Of a stretch of 64,000 bases of DNA, positions 45,682 through 54,181 are shown one piece after another. The stretch lies in contig NZ_CP088020.1 of the NCBI RefSeq assembly GCF_021049245.1, positions 936,001 through 1,000,000 on the forward strand, given 5' to 3'. The translations under genes were made by a program, and so were the position numbers. The DNA is from Radiobacillus kanasensis. Lineage in GTDB: Bacteria > Bacillota > Bacilli > Bacillales > Amphibacillaceae. Below the pieces are notes generated by a model. It searched no databases. It saw only the letters and a program-made list of their open reading frames with translations, and had not been told where the DNA came from. Position 1 is the first letter of the stretch; each line of letters begins with the position of its first letter.

Positions 45682-45843
45682 ATGTGCCAAATATGCCATG
45701 GGACAGGGATAATCACACAGGAAATGTACGGTGGTTATAAGTTAAATTCTTGCCCAAACTGTCCTCCTAAGCCAGATAGTTATTTTGAAGAAAGGTACCA
45801 AGAGATCCTTGCAAAGTTGGACGAACAGGGGAAAATAGCATGA
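45682..45843 (+). CDS. Small zinc-ribbon phage protein, 53 aa
   Basis: ATG behind AAAGGAG. CQICHGTGIIT and CPNC form a DnaJ-type four-Cys zinc site. The stop overlaps the next gene (ATGA), so they are coupled. Function unknown. Confidence 0.66.
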   Translation: MCQICHGTGIITQEMYGGYKLNSCPNCPPKPDSYFEERYQEILAKLDEQGKIA

Positions 45844-46076
45844 TTATGAATGATGACTTAGACCATGGGATTGACAACAAGACAGCTAGCAACATAGTAA
45901 GCGATTGGAATAAGTTCATGAGCATAGAACAACTAGCAAAGAGGTACAAGCGTGATTGGTTTGAAATTGTGATGTGTTTAAGGCATATGAGTGTGAATGT
46001 TGGAATGGAAATTAGGCCAATTGGGTTTAGGTATCCACGAGCGAAAGGGGAGAGAAACGATAAAGCTTCAACTTGA
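45840..46076 (+). CDS. Hypothetical phage protein, 78 aa (HTH-like)
   Basis: Residues ~22-55 (VSDWNKFMSIEQLAKRYKRDW and onward) look like a small helix-turn-helix. ATGA overlap with the zinc-ribbon gene. It ends inside the 5' end of the methyltransferase frame. Confidence 0.62.
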   Translation: MIMNDDLDHGIDNKTASNIVSDWNKFMSIEQLAKRYKRDWFEIVMCLRHMSVNVGMEIRPIGFRYPRAKGERNDKAST

Positions 46077-47539
46077 TTTATTTAGAGAAATCATAGTAGA
46101 CAATTTCGCTGGTGGCGGGGGAGCTTCGACAGGAATAGAACTAGCAACTGGATTGAATGTGGACATAGCTATTAACCATGACCCAGCTGCAATCGCGATG
46201 CATAAAGCTAACCATCCCAACACAGAACATTATTGTGAATCAGTTTGGGATATTGATCCTAAGAAAGCAGTTAAAGGTCGTAAGGTGGGGCTATGTTGGT
46301 TATCTCCTGACTGCAAACATTTCAGTAAAGCAAAAGGCGGTAAGCCAGTTGATAAAAGAGTACGAGGGCTTGCTTGGGTAGCAATTAGATGGGCTATAGA
46401 TGTTCGACCAAGAGTTATCATGCTTGAGAATGTCGAGGAATTTAAAACATGGGGTCCTTTAAAACTAAATAGCAGGGGTGAATGGGCACCAGACCCAGAT
46501 AAGAAAGGAATGACCTTTCAATCCTTTGTTAAATCCTTCAAAGCTCTTGGTTATGAAGTTGGAAACAAAGGAATTAAAAGCGTGTGATTACGGGGCTCCT
46601 ACAACACGAAAACGATTATTTCTTATTGCCAGATGTGATGGTAAGCCTATTGTATGGCCAGAACCAACACACGATGATCCCGAGAGTATAAATGTACAAC
46701 TTGGTCTGAAAAAGCCTTATCGTACAGCTGCAGAAATAATTGATTGGAGTGTTCCGTGTCAAAGTATTTTTGGAAGAGAAAAGCCATTGGTTGAAAACAC
46801 ACTAAAAAGAATTGCAAAGGGATTACAAAAGTTTGTTGTTGAAAATCCTAATCCGTTTGTACTTGATAAGAGAAAAGCTCCTTATCTTATTCAATACCAC
46901 TCCGAAACGACAGAAAATGGAGTGAGAGGGCAAACCCTCGATAGTCCTTTACTAACGATTGATACACAACCTAGATACGGACTTGTTACAGCGTTTATAT
47001 CCAAAAATTACGCAGGTCAAAGTAGATCGGTAGCAAGTGACATGTATGACCCTCTACACACCATCACAGCAAGACAATGTCATTCTTTGGTTGAAGTAAG
47101 GTTATCCAACCAAAGAAACAAACGTGTTGAAGAATTTTTAACTAAATATTATGGACGTGCGGTTTTTGGCGAAAGGGGAACTGATTCAGCCTTTTTAATT
47201 AAATATTACGGTCAGGGTGATGGTCAACCAATAGATGAGCCTTTACACACCATCCCAACTAGAGACAGATTCGGATTGGTAACAGTAGAAGGTCAAGACT
47301 ACCAAATTGTTGATATTGGAATGAGAATGCTGCAACCGCATGAGTTATTTGCAGCACAAGGTTTTCCTACAGAATACATCATCGATCGAGATTATAAAGG
47401 CAAAAAGTATCCAAAGACTCAACAGGTAGCAAGAGTAGGTAACTCTGTACCACCCGATTTTGCCGAAGCATTAACCAGAGCAAATTTACCGGAAATGTGC
47501 GTAAAGAAATACGAATATAAAGCTGCAGTAAGCAGTTAG
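46060..47539 (+). pseudogene. DNA cytosine-5 methyltransferase, frameshifted
   Basis: C5-methyltransferase motifs occur in order but in two frames: VDNFAGGGGASTGIE (SAM), SPDCKHFSKAKGG with the catalytic Cys, and MLENVEEF in frame 1, then CDYGAPTTRKR, the target-recognition part and ARVGNSVPP in frame 2. Frame 1 stops at 46585-46587. Reading resumes if one G of GTTGGAAAC near 46561 is removed. The start is unclear: ATG 45997, TTG 46021 or a rare ATA at 46060 behind GGGGAGAG, which best fits the homologous N-terminus. Confidence 0.82.
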
Positions 47540-47550
47540 GAGGTTAGTGT

Positions 47551-47745
47551 ATGGAACCTATAACCCTACCAGAAACAGCAAATAGGCTTCGACAGGCCGT
47601 GGAGGAAAGAAAAAGATTCGTAGCTTATGAGCTACACAAGATGAAAGTGGACGATAAAGGTACTCCATTTGAATCGATGACGTTGACGGAATTAGAGCCC
47701 ATATACATTCGAGAGTGCTGCATGAGAGGGAAGGAGATCCAATGA
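47551..47745 (+). CDS. Hypothetical phage protein, 64 aa
   Basis: Helical and charged (ETANRLRQAVEERKRFVAYELHKM). TTAGGAGGTTAG precedes the ATG. The stop overlaps the adenine methylase start (ATGA). Confidence 0.62.
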   Translation: MEPITLPETANRLRQAVEERKRFVAYELHKMKVDDKGTPFESMTLTELEPIYIRECCMRGKEIQ

Positions 47746-48563
47746 TACCAAGAATATTGCATTATCCAGGTAGTAAATGGAGCATAGCTGATTGGATTAT
47801 TAGTCATTTCCCTAATCACGAAACATATCTAGAGCCATTCTTTGGTAGTGGAGCTGTCCTATTTACGAAACAAAGAAGCGCATTAGAGACCGTTAACGAT
47901 ATTGATGGTGAAGTGGTTAATCTATTTAAAATTATAAGAGAACGACCTGATGAGTTAGCGTATGCGATTAGATTCACTCCCCACAGCCGTGAAGAATATT
48001 ACGGTAGTTACCTCGAGGCAGAGGATGAATTAGAAAGAGCTAGACGTCTTATCGTTCGGTTATGGCAAGGACGCGGAGGAAAGACCTCACATAGAACAGG
48101 TTGGAGGAGCATGATTGAACGAAACGGGCCATTACCAGGCAGAGAGTGGATTAAGTTTCCGGAAAAGATTGCTGCAGTAGCAGAAAGGTTAGTTGGAGTG
48201 CAAATTGAAAACCAACCAGCAATCGAATTAATAAAAAGATATTCGAGGCAAAATGTTTTAATCTATGCGGATCCACCTTATATTTTGTCCACCAGAACTA
48301 CATCTAGTTATAAACATGAGATGACAGAAGATGGTCACATTGAGTTACTGGAAGCATTAGAAGAACATCCTGGACCAGTTATATTATCTGGTTATGCACA
48401 TCCACTCTACGATGATAAGCTTTCGCACTGGAGAAGAGAAGTCAAAAAAGCAAAGGCAGAGGCTGGCGCAAGCCGAGAAGAGGTTCTATGGGTTAATCCT
48501 CATGCTATGAAAGGCTATTTTCAGCAGGACGTATTTCAATACCTGGGAGAAGCACCAAGATGA
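47742..48563 (+). CDS. DNA adenine methyltransferase (Dam/D12 class)
   Basis: 273 residues. N-terminal RILHYPGSKWSIADWII, SAM motif LEPFFGSGAV (~30-39), catalytic DPPY in YADPPYIL (~178-182), all typical of D12 N6-adenine methylases. It would protect phage DNA or mimic host methylation; no cognate nuclease is next to it. The ATG at 47742 has AAGGAGAT; the frame from 47715 is longer but lacks a site. Confidence 0.9.
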   Translation: MIPRILHYPGSKWSIADWIISHFPNHETYLEPFFGSGAVLFTKQRSALETVNDIDGEVVNLFKIIRERPDELAYAIRFTPHSREEYYGSYLEAEDELERARRLIVRLWQGRGGKTSHRTGWRSMIERNGPLPGREWIKFPEKIAAVAERLVGVQIENQPAIELIKRYSRQNVLIYADPPYILSTRTTSSYKHEMTEDGHIELLEALEEHPGPVILSGYAHPLYDDKLSHWRREVKKAKAEAGASREEVLWVNPHAMKGYFQQDVFQYLGEAPR

Positions 48564-48724
48564 AACAGGATGAACGAAGCTGGCTTATCGGATTCCTAGT
48601 CATGCACACGAAAAGTACCTTCTTCTATTACTCTAGCAAGTCCGATGAGGAGCTGGAGGAAGAAATGAGAGCGTACAGTCGCAAAATGGTAGATAACGAT
48701 GCTGGGGAGTTAGTGGGTAGTTGA
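48560..48724 (+). CDS. Hypothetical phage protein, 54 aa
   Basis: Overlaps the methylase stop (ATGA). An aromatic/hydrophobic N-terminal half (SWLIGFLVMHTKSTFFYYSS) is followed by an acidic helix. Function unknown. Confidence 0.55.
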   Translation: MKQDERSWLIGFLVMHTKSTFFYYSSKSDEELEEEMRAYSRKMVDNDAGELVGS

Positions 48725-48756
48725 CGGAAAAACACTAGTAAGAAAGGGGAGTGAAA

Positions 48757-49092
48757 ATGTATTTAGATACCGTTGAATGTCCTTATTGTGGACATGAAAA
48801 TGATATGTCGGATGGCACAATTGACTTACCTGATGATAATAAATTCGACCATGAATGCGAGAATTGCGAACGTGAATTTGAAGTATTTGTAGAGTTCGAA
48901 CCTTCTTACAACAGTGGGAAAATTGAGTATGTTAAATGTGAAAAGTGCGGAGAAGATACAAGAGAACCAGCTAAGAGAGGAAAGATATTTCCTTTCCCTA
49001 AATCACTTGATGGAAATGTATATTGTATGTCTTGTTTTTTCAAAGGACACCATCTTGATGACGTTAGAAAGTTCGGTGAGAAAGGAGTTTAG
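48757..49092 (+). CDS. Zinc-ribbon phage protein, 111 aa
   Basis: Three Cys pairs that can form zinc sites: CPYCGHEN, CENCERE and CEKCGED, plus CMSC. AAAGGGGA sits 6 nt before the ATG at 48757. Likely a structural or regulatory zinc protein; no named family recognised. Confidence 0.66.
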   Translation: MYLDTVECPYCGHENDMSDGTIDLPDDNKFDHECENCEREFEVFVEFEPSYNSGKIEYVKCEKCGEDTREPAKRGKIFPFPKSLDGNVYCMSCFFKGHHLDDVRKFGEKGV

Positions 49093-49095
49093 GAA

Positions 49096-49302
49096 ATGAC
49101 AAAGCAAGAATTGATAAACAAGTACGCTAAAAAGTGTGATGAAGCAAGGGAGAGAAAAGATATTTTCAGAAGAAGTAAATTCGAAAACAAGAAAAAAGGT
49201 AATCAAGAAGAAGCTTGTTGGGATGAATTAGAACAGGAAGCTTGCGCTAAAGAGTTTTATCTATGTGAGGAATTTATTAGAGATTTAAAAGAATTAAGTT
49301 GA
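49096..49302 (+). CDS. Hypothetical phage protein, 68 aa
   Basis: Highly charged and helical with three Cys. GAAAGGAG precedes the ATG. Function unknown. Confidence 0.58.
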   Translation: MTKQELINKYAKKCDEARERKDIFRRSKFENKKKGNQEEACWDELEQEACAKEFYLCEEFIRDLKELS

Positions 49303-49339
49303 TTCGCATTCCGATTAAAAACCAAAGGAGTGAATACAG

Positions 49340-49600
49340 GTGACGGAACAAGAACGGTTGGAACAAATAAAAGATCAGTATTCTAATGCAATCGACATGG
49401 CTTTATCTGATGGAGAAACTTTGCCGGATTATGAAATGGAAGTAGCAGACGTAAATTTCCTCATCCAACAAGCAGAAGAAAAGCAAAAACTGCATGACCA
49501 TATTCAACGCATCATCAACATCATAGAGGATGAAAGCGTAACTGATGAAGAAAAAGTGGAGTCAATCATAAATGTAAATGTCTTAATGATGATGAAATGA
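49340..49600 (+). CDS. Hypothetical phage protein, 86 aa
   Basis: Acidic coiled-coil type protein (NFLIQQAEEKQKLHDHIQRI). AAAGGAGTG precedes the GTG start. Function unknown. Confidence 0.6.
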   Translation: MTEQERLEQIKDQYSNAIDMALSDGETLPDYEMEVADVNFLIQQAEEKQKLHDHIQRIINIIEDESVTDEEKVESIINVNVLMMMK

Positions 49601-49679
49601 TACCCCTAATCCTATATACCCTAACCACGATTGGATTATAGTTACTAGCTAGGGCGAAATATTGAGAGGAGAGAAGAAC

Positions 49680-49916
49680 ATGAGCGGAACAATCAAAGCT
49701 CAAACTTGTCCTTATTGTCATCAAGAAGTTGAAGACTACGAAGCAAATTGGGAATTTGAATCCGAGGAAGAAGTTGAATGTGATAACTGCCATAAGACGT
49801 ATGTTTCTAAACCCCAATATATATTTGATGGATGGCTCATAGAAAAACAATGTGAGCAATGCGGAGAATGGACAGATGATGGAATGGTTCTTTGTGATTG
49901 TGAAGATGAAGATTAA
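49680..49916 (+). CDS. Small zinc-finger phage protein, 78 aa
   Basis: Cys pairs CPYCHQ, CDNCHK and CEQCGE/CDC, a layout like the 111-residue protein at 48757. GAGAGGAGAG precedes the ATG at 49680. Function unknown. Confidence 0.62.
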   Translation: MSGTIKAQTCPYCHQEVEDYEANWEFESEEEVECDNCHKTYVSKPQYIFDGWLIEKQCEQCGEWTDDGMVLCDCEDED

Positions 49917-49994
49917 CTTCAGAAAATAAAAAAGCCACGAGCAAGGCTCCCGACTAATTAGTTGGTAACTTTATTATAACAGGGGGCTTTGCGA

Positions 49995-50192
49995 ATGGTA
50001 AAGATGGATTTTGAAAAGATGTCGGCTGAAATCAGTTTGAAAGAAGATGCTCTATTCGTGGTGAAAAACGGACAATTGACGAAGGTTACTGCAAAGCCAC
50101 ACGGACAAGATCTCATCATCTGGAAGAACGGACAAGTGTTGGACATAGACAGAAGTGAACGGGTGAGGATTACTGGACAGGAATTTATTTGA
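49995..50192 (+). CDS. XtrA/YqaO-like small phage protein, 65 aa
   Basis: The pattern LFVVKNGQLTKVTAKPHGQD and WKNGQVLDIDRSERV resembles small proteins of the PBSX XtrA/YqaO type, whose function is unknown. AGGGGG lies 8 nt before the ATG at 49995. The short gap before it has an inverted repeat (AAAAGCC with GGGCTTT) and a TATAAC box. Confidence 0.55.
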   Translation: MVKMDFEKMSAEISLKEDALFVVKNGQLTKVTAKPHGQDLIIWKNGQVLDIDRSERVRITGQEFI

Positions 50193-50227
50193 GAATTAAC
50201 TGAAAAGCTTAAAAGGGAGGTTTAATA

Positions 50228-50368
50228 ATGGTTGCAGATGATAGGGAACATTTAGAAGTAGAAGATTATGTTTGTGAATATTGTTTAAAATTTGGAATGG
50301 GTTTTGAGGGTGAAAATTATGACCCATCACAATGTGAATGTACTGAACATGAAGAAGATAGATATTAA
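50228..50368 (+). CDS. Acidic Cys-containing phage peptide, 46 aa
   Basis: ATG behind GGGAGGTT. CEYC and CEC may bind zinc; the rest is Asp/Glu-rich. Function unknown. Confidence 0.55.
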   Translation: MVADDREHLEVEDYVCEYCLKFGMGFEGENYDPSQCECTEHEEDRY

Positions 50369-50386
50369 TAGAAGGGGATGAATGGG

Positions 50387-50788
50387 ATGGATATTACAGT
50401 AAGCGAACAAGCCAAGCAGTTCTATTTAGCTCTAAAAGAAGAATGGAGACCTGTTGTTGGCCATGAAATTAAAGTCGGAAAATACAGATTCTGCGTTGTG
50501 CCAATGACTGATATGGTTAATGTTTCCGAAGTGACAACAGGTTGCAAAGTTTCCAATATTCCAATGAGCCCAGAAATCATGATAGCAACGAGTACCAAAG
50601 AAGATTCAATAAAGTGGTTTCACAAGGTTGGTGAATCTATATTGAGGATTATAGAGAATACAGATAACTTTGATGAAATGCTCACTCTTATGAAAAGTAT
50701 GGCATACGAACGTTTAGGTGAAATGCCACCTGTTAAAGACATTGACACTCATTGGGTATTTGCAGATACTAGTGATGTTTTGAATTAA
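50387..50788 (+). CDS. Hypothetical phage protein, 133 aa
   Basis: A compact soluble protein with beta strands around VVPMTDMVNVSEVTTGCKV and a C-terminal helix. GAAGGGG ends directly at the ATG at 50378, so the in-frame ATG at 50387 is favoured. No family recognised. A strong terminator follows. Confidence 0.6.
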   Translation: MDITVSEQAKQFYLALKEEWRPVVGHEIKVGKYRFCVVPMTDMVNVSEVTTGCKVSNIPMSPEIMIATSTKEDSIKWFHKVGESILRIIENTDNFDEMLTLMKSMAYERLGEMPPVKDIDTHWVFADTSDVLN

Positions 50789-50812
50789 ATAAGTCCCTAC
50801 GGAAGAACCGAC

Positions 50813-50862
50813 GGACACTGATTACTAGCTGTTAACGCAGCTGTAGTTGGTGTCCTTTTTTA
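50813..50862 (+). terminator. Terminator ending the early/middle operon
   Basis: Nested stems GGACAC/GTGTCC (outer) and AGCTG/CAGCT (inner), then TTTTTT. It would separate early genes from the late regulators. Confidence 0.83.
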
Positions 50863-50929
50863 TTGCCTATTGCGAATGCAACCAATCTGCAATTTTTACC
50901 CTATTTTTGCAACCGAAGGGAGAAATCGA

Positions 50930-51118
50930 ATGGACCTAATTATAACCATTGTTTACTTATTCATCGGAATGATTTGTGTAACCACCTTTAGACTCCCAGA
51001 AGAACCTGATGGATATCACAAAGACATATTTGTTTGTATTCTTATTTTCATTTTATTTGTTTGGCCAGTCTATATCTTATTGCGGATTGCGAGGTGGTAC
51101 CGTGAAAATGGTCTATAA
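50930..51118 (+). CDS. Small phage membrane protein, 62 aa
   Basis: Two hydrophobic helices (LIITIVYLFIGMICVTTF and IFVCILIFILFVWPVYILL) joined by a short polar loop. GAAGGGAG precedes the ATG at 50930. Confidence 0.6.
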   Translation: MDLIITIVYLFIGMICVTTFRLPEEPDGYHKDIFVCILIFILFVWPVYILLRIARWYRENGL

Positions 51119-51254
51119 AATTATATGGAAAAAGAGTCCGTATCGTAAGGACAAAAGAGCAGGAGTTTTAAACCCTATACCTCGTAGCGATTACATAAAG
51201 TCATTATTCAAAGAAGCAGAATTTAAAAAGGAGAGTGGTTCAACATGCAGATGA
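51102..51254 (+). CDS. Basic phage peptide, 50 aa
   Basis: GTG at 51102 (or ATG at 51108) behind GAGGTGG; overlaps its neighbours at both ends. Lys/Arg-rich (KIIWKKSPYRKDKRAG). Function unknown. Confidence 0.45.
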   Translation: MKMVYKIIWKKSPYRKDKRAGVLNPIPRSDYIKSLFKEAEFKKESGSTCR

Positions 51255-51688
51255 CATTTCTTCCTAAAATAGATCGAGAAGCAACTCGTGCAAAAGTTGA
51301 AAAAGTATTAGAAGAATACAAGATTTACTTATTAATGGATCCAGAGGACTTGCAACCTAAGATAACTTCTACATTCGAAATTGTTCCTCCTACACCAAAT
51401 AACCAATTCCATTCTTCAACAGAAAAGACAGCGATAGATCGCATTGATTTAGAAAACGAGAGGCAACGGTTCATTTCATGGGTCCAAAAGTGTGTAAATC
51501 GATTGAGTAGGAATGAACGGGCCATTATTGTAAATCTATATTTTGTAGAAGAAGAACCAATGAATTATATCGTTTATAACAAGTTAGGGTTTAGCGAAAC
51601 TAAGTACTACAAGATTAAAGCTGATGCTTTTTATAAGCTTGCTTTTATTATGAAATTACAAGTGTATGAGGAAGAGGTGGAAGTATGA
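51245..51688 (+). CDS. ArpU-family late transcription regulator
   Basis: 147 residues. N-terminal LPKIDREATRAKVEKVLEEYK and the C-terminal sigma-like HTH (LSRNERAIIVNLYFVEEEPMNYIVYNKLGFSETKYYKIKADAF) match the ArpU family, which controls packaging and lysis genes in phages of Firmicutes. It lies just before the late module. Confidence 0.86.
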   Translation: MQMTFLPKIDREATRAKVEKVLEEYKIYLLMDPEDLQPKITSTFEIVPPTPNNQFHSSTEKTAIDRIDLENERQRFISWVQKCVNRLSRNERAIIVNLYFVEEEPMNYIVYNKLGFSETKYYKIKADAFYKLAFIMKLQVYEEEVEV

Positions 51689-52227
51689 ACTTTGTACAGC
51701 CTATAAGGGACAAGGACAAGCTACAAAAGATGAAGGACTATCTAAAAAGTAAAAGTGAACGTAACTTTGTCATGTTCATATTAGGGATATCTACAGGTCT
51801 AAGAATCTCGGACATACTCAAACTAAGAAAGGAGGATTTGCTGCAATCTCATATAGTCATGAAAGAGACAAAAACAACTAAAGCAAAACGAATTAAGATA
51901 CCTGGTTATATCAAGAAAGACATCCTTCCTTATGTGAAGCGTTTAGATGATGGCGATTATGTAATAAAGAGTCGTCAGGGTGGTAATAAATCTATAGACC
52001 GTTCAACAGCTTACCGGATACTTAAAGAAGCTGCAGAACATGTAAACCTATCCGAAATCGGTACCCATACTTTACGTAAGACATTTGGGTACCATTTCTA
52101 TAAAGAAACGAATGATATAGCCATGTTGCAAGAGTTATTCAATCATTCTGATCAGTATATAACATTAAGGTATATTGGAATTAATCAAGATGCTTTAGAT
52201 GCTGCTATGGATAAAGTGAGGATATGA
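51685..52227 (+). CDS. Minimal tyrosine recombinase
   Basis: 180 residues, catalytic domain only. Arg40 (GLRISD), His128-x2-Arg131 (HTLRKTFGYH), His154 (NHSD) and Tyr163 (TLRYIG) form the full active set, but the N-terminal core-binding arm is missing. It overlaps arpU by 4 nt. It is not at a prophage end, so a role in integration is doubtful; related genes in this spot may resolve DNA or act in packaging. Confidence 0.86.
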   Translation: MNFVQPIRDKDKLQKMKDYLKSKSERNFVMFILGISTGLRISDILKLRKEDLLQSHIVMKETKTTKAKRIKIPGYIKKDILPYVKRLDDGDYVIKSRQGGNKSIDRSTAYRILKEAAEHVNLSEIGTHTLRKTFGYHFYKETNDIAMLQELFNHSDQYITLRYIGINQDALDAAMDKVRI

Positions 52228-52392
52228 CTTTTTATTTTTTTGATATTACATCAACATAATTTAGCGGTGCGTGCACTCAAAAATAGAATAGCTTTGAAAC
52301 CTTTATAGACAACGGGTTTGGGATTTATGCGAGTGCAACACTCTATGTATTATAATGTACTGTATAGGATTAATAGTGAAGGAGAGATAGTC

Positions 52393-52689
52393 TTGAAGAT
52401 TGAAGATGCAGAAAAGAGAATTCAAGAGTTAGAGAAGTTCATTCATATGATGAAAACTTACGAAGATAACACGATGGAGAAAAAAGCATATAAACTGTAT
52501 GTAGAAACAGAAAGTGTCACAAAGGTTGCTAATTCATTAAACGAATTAGGTTACCGAACAGGAACCAGGAAGGTTATTGGAAAGGATGTATCTGACCTAA
52601 TCAGAAAGAAGCATGATGCAGATCCAATGCATGAAATAGCTAAGAAGATGTTTAGTTCTAATTCTAGAAGGGTTTCGAGGGTATGGTGA
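52393..52689 (+). CDS. Hypothetical phage protein with HTH-like region, 98 aa
   Basis: A leucine-rich helix (IEDAEKRIQELEKFIHMM) is followed by KAYKLYVETESVTKVANSLN, which resembles a small HTH. TTG at 52393 behind AAGGAGAG. The gap 52228-52392 holds an extended TATAAT box (52351-52356) and GAGTG/CACTC inverted pieces. Confidence 0.6.
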   Translation: MKIEDAEKRIQELEKFIHMMKTYEDNTMEKKAYKLYVETESVTKVANSLNELGYRTGTRKVIGKDVSDLIRKKHDADPMHEIAKKMFSSNSRRVSRVW

Positions 52690-53354
52690 GAAGAGTAATA
52701 GAAGTTGTCTCAAACAACATTAATTGGATTATATTATTCTTAATAATTACCGTAATTCCACCGATTTTATTTAATTTTGTAATACTGTTTGACTTCCCTT
52801 TTCTTCCTGTTGCAAATAATAACGAATGGATAGGTTTCTTCGGGAGTTTTATAGGTTCAATAATAGGAGGATCCTTAACACTAATTGGTGTGAGACTAAC
52901 CTTAACAAAGCAAGATAATCAAAATTTCGTTGATCAAGCGCCAACTAAATTAAGAAACATCGATAGGATATCAAAAAAATTAGATAAAATTGTAGAAGTT
53001 GCAAGTAATTGCGGTCAACATGGACCTGATTTGATAATTTATTATAAATACAAGGAAATAGAAGAAATTCATGAAGAAATTTCGAATATTGCAAGTGAAA
53101 CAGACGGGATAGCTTATTTGATAGTATTTGAATCTGAATATATAATTTCTGAGTTTGAAGCATTTTATAAAACATTTATAAAAGATAATCGTTACGAAGC
53201 ACTAAAAGTAGAAACAGGAAATGAGCAAGAATATACTGAATTGCTTGAAAGGCTTAATAGCAAAATAACGGATATAAAAAATAATTTAAAATATCACAAA
53301 GATAATCTGTATAGGAAATATGTAAAGTTATTGGGGGATTATACAAATAAGTAG
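52683..53354 (+). CDS. Membrane protein with two TM helices and helical tail
   Basis: 223 residues. TM helices at ~12-36 and ~50-70 (IGFFGSFIGSIIGGSLTLIGVRL), then a long charged cytoplasmic helical region. More AT-rich than its neighbours. Its position between the recombinase and the packaging genes suggests a cargo gene carried for the lysogen; that is inference. No family recognised. Confidence 0.62.
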   Translation: MVRRVIEVVSNNINWIILFLIITVIPPILFNFVILFDFPFLPVANNNEWIGFFGSFIGSIIGGSLTLIGVRLTLTKQDNQNFVDQAPTKLRNIDRISKKLDKIVEVASNCGQHGPDLIIYYKYKEIEEIHEEISNIASETDGIAYLIVFESEYIISEFEAFYKTFIKDNRYEALKVETGNEQEYTELLERLNSKITDIKNNLKYHKDNLYRKYVKLLGDYTNK

Positions 53355-53442
53355 GAGAATATCGGGAGAATTTTAAAAGAATTTAAGGAGAATAAAAACG
53401 CTATTAGGGTTTATTATGGTAATAGGTGAATAGTAACAACGA

Positions 53443-53469
53443 GGCATCCAGTGATGGATGTCTTTTTTT
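53443..53469 (+). terminator. Terminator before the HNH gene
   Basis: Stem (G)GCATCCA/TGGATGTC with a 4-nt loop and seven T. It isolates the late packaging genes from the gene at 52683. Confidence 0.85.
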
Positions 53470-53485
53470 GTTGTGGGTGATTAAT

Positions 53486-53809
53486 TTGGAAATAAGTCAA
53501 GTTAGAAAATTAATTAGAGAAGACAAGCTTGTTAAGTTCTATCAATGCAAAGCCTGGTATGGAAAAAATGGAATAAGGCAGCAAGCATTAGAACGTGACA
53601 ACTATGAATGCCAGGAGTGCAAGAGACAAGGTAAGGTTTCACCAGCTCAGAACGTTCACCATATTAAAGAGGTTAAAGAGTATCCGGAGCTTGCTCTTGT
53701 TTTAGATAATACCGAGAGTGTTTGTATTAAATGTCACAACAAAGAACACAAGCGCTTGGAGAAATACATTCGAAAGAATAAGAAAGTATTTGATGATGAA
53801 TGGTGGTGA
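53486..53809 (+). CDS. HNH endonuclease next to the terminase
   Basis: 107 residues. CQEC and CIKC bracket the HNH core VHHIKEVKEYPELALVLDN with CHNKEH. HNH proteins beside terminase genes assist cos cleavage and packaging in HK97-type phages. TTG at 53486 behind GGGTGAT; the longer frame runs through the terminator. Confidence 0.87.
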   Translation: MEISQVRKLIREDKLVKFYQCKAWYGKNGIRQQALERDNYECQECKRQGKVSPAQNVHHIKEVKEYPELALVLDNTESVCIKCHNKEHKRLEKYIRKNKKVFDDEWW

Positions 53810-53815
53810 TTAGAT

Positions 53816-54049
53816 ATGTTGGATTTAAGAAAGAGATTTTTGGAGGAAGCATTTGCACCAAATGGAACTCCTGTAAGGAACATTGATGTAGTTGTTACAG
53901 CTGTAAGACTTCCGAATGGAGCGATTGAAACAATCACTAATTATCAGGGTGTTGAAACAAAACTGAAGTACTTACGAGATGCTTATGATGACATGTTTTG
54001 TCTAAAAGCTAATCCTGATGTTGAAATAGTAGGATACATGATTTATTAA
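53816..54049 (+). CDS. Hypothetical phage protein, 77 aa
   Basis: MLDLRKRFLEEAFAPNGTPV, then a beta-rich stretch (VVVTAVRLPNGAIETITNYQG). Found between HNH and the terminase; function unknown. Confidence 0.62.
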   Translation: MLDLRKRFLEEAFAPNGTPVRNIDVVVTAVRLPNGAIETITNYQGVETKLKYLRDAYDDMFCLKANPDVEIVGYMIY

Positions 54050-54172
54050 ACACCCCCCGGTCAAAAGTTTCACTAATTTTTGGGGAGACGTGAAACGGGG
54101 AGGGGAGTCAATTCAGCAGATGTAACATGAAATGCTAGCCCCTCCCTCCCCCTAGGCCTGTACAGAAAGAAG
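54050..54172. other. Candidate cos/packaging region
   Basis: A 120-bp gap with GTTTCAC/GTGAAAC (54067-54073 with 54090-54096) and purine/pyrimidine runs GGGGAGGGGAG (54097-54107) and CCCCTCCCTCCCCC (54139-54152) that can pair. GC-rich in an AT-rich genome and between HNH and the terminase, where cos sites of such phages lie. Confidence 0.45.
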
Positions 54173-54181
54173 GTGATTAAT

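Noticed and set aside
51685..52227. Tyrosine recombinase as the prophage integrase
   Set aside because: It is internal, lacks the arm and core-binding domain, and the serine recombinase adjoins the att site.
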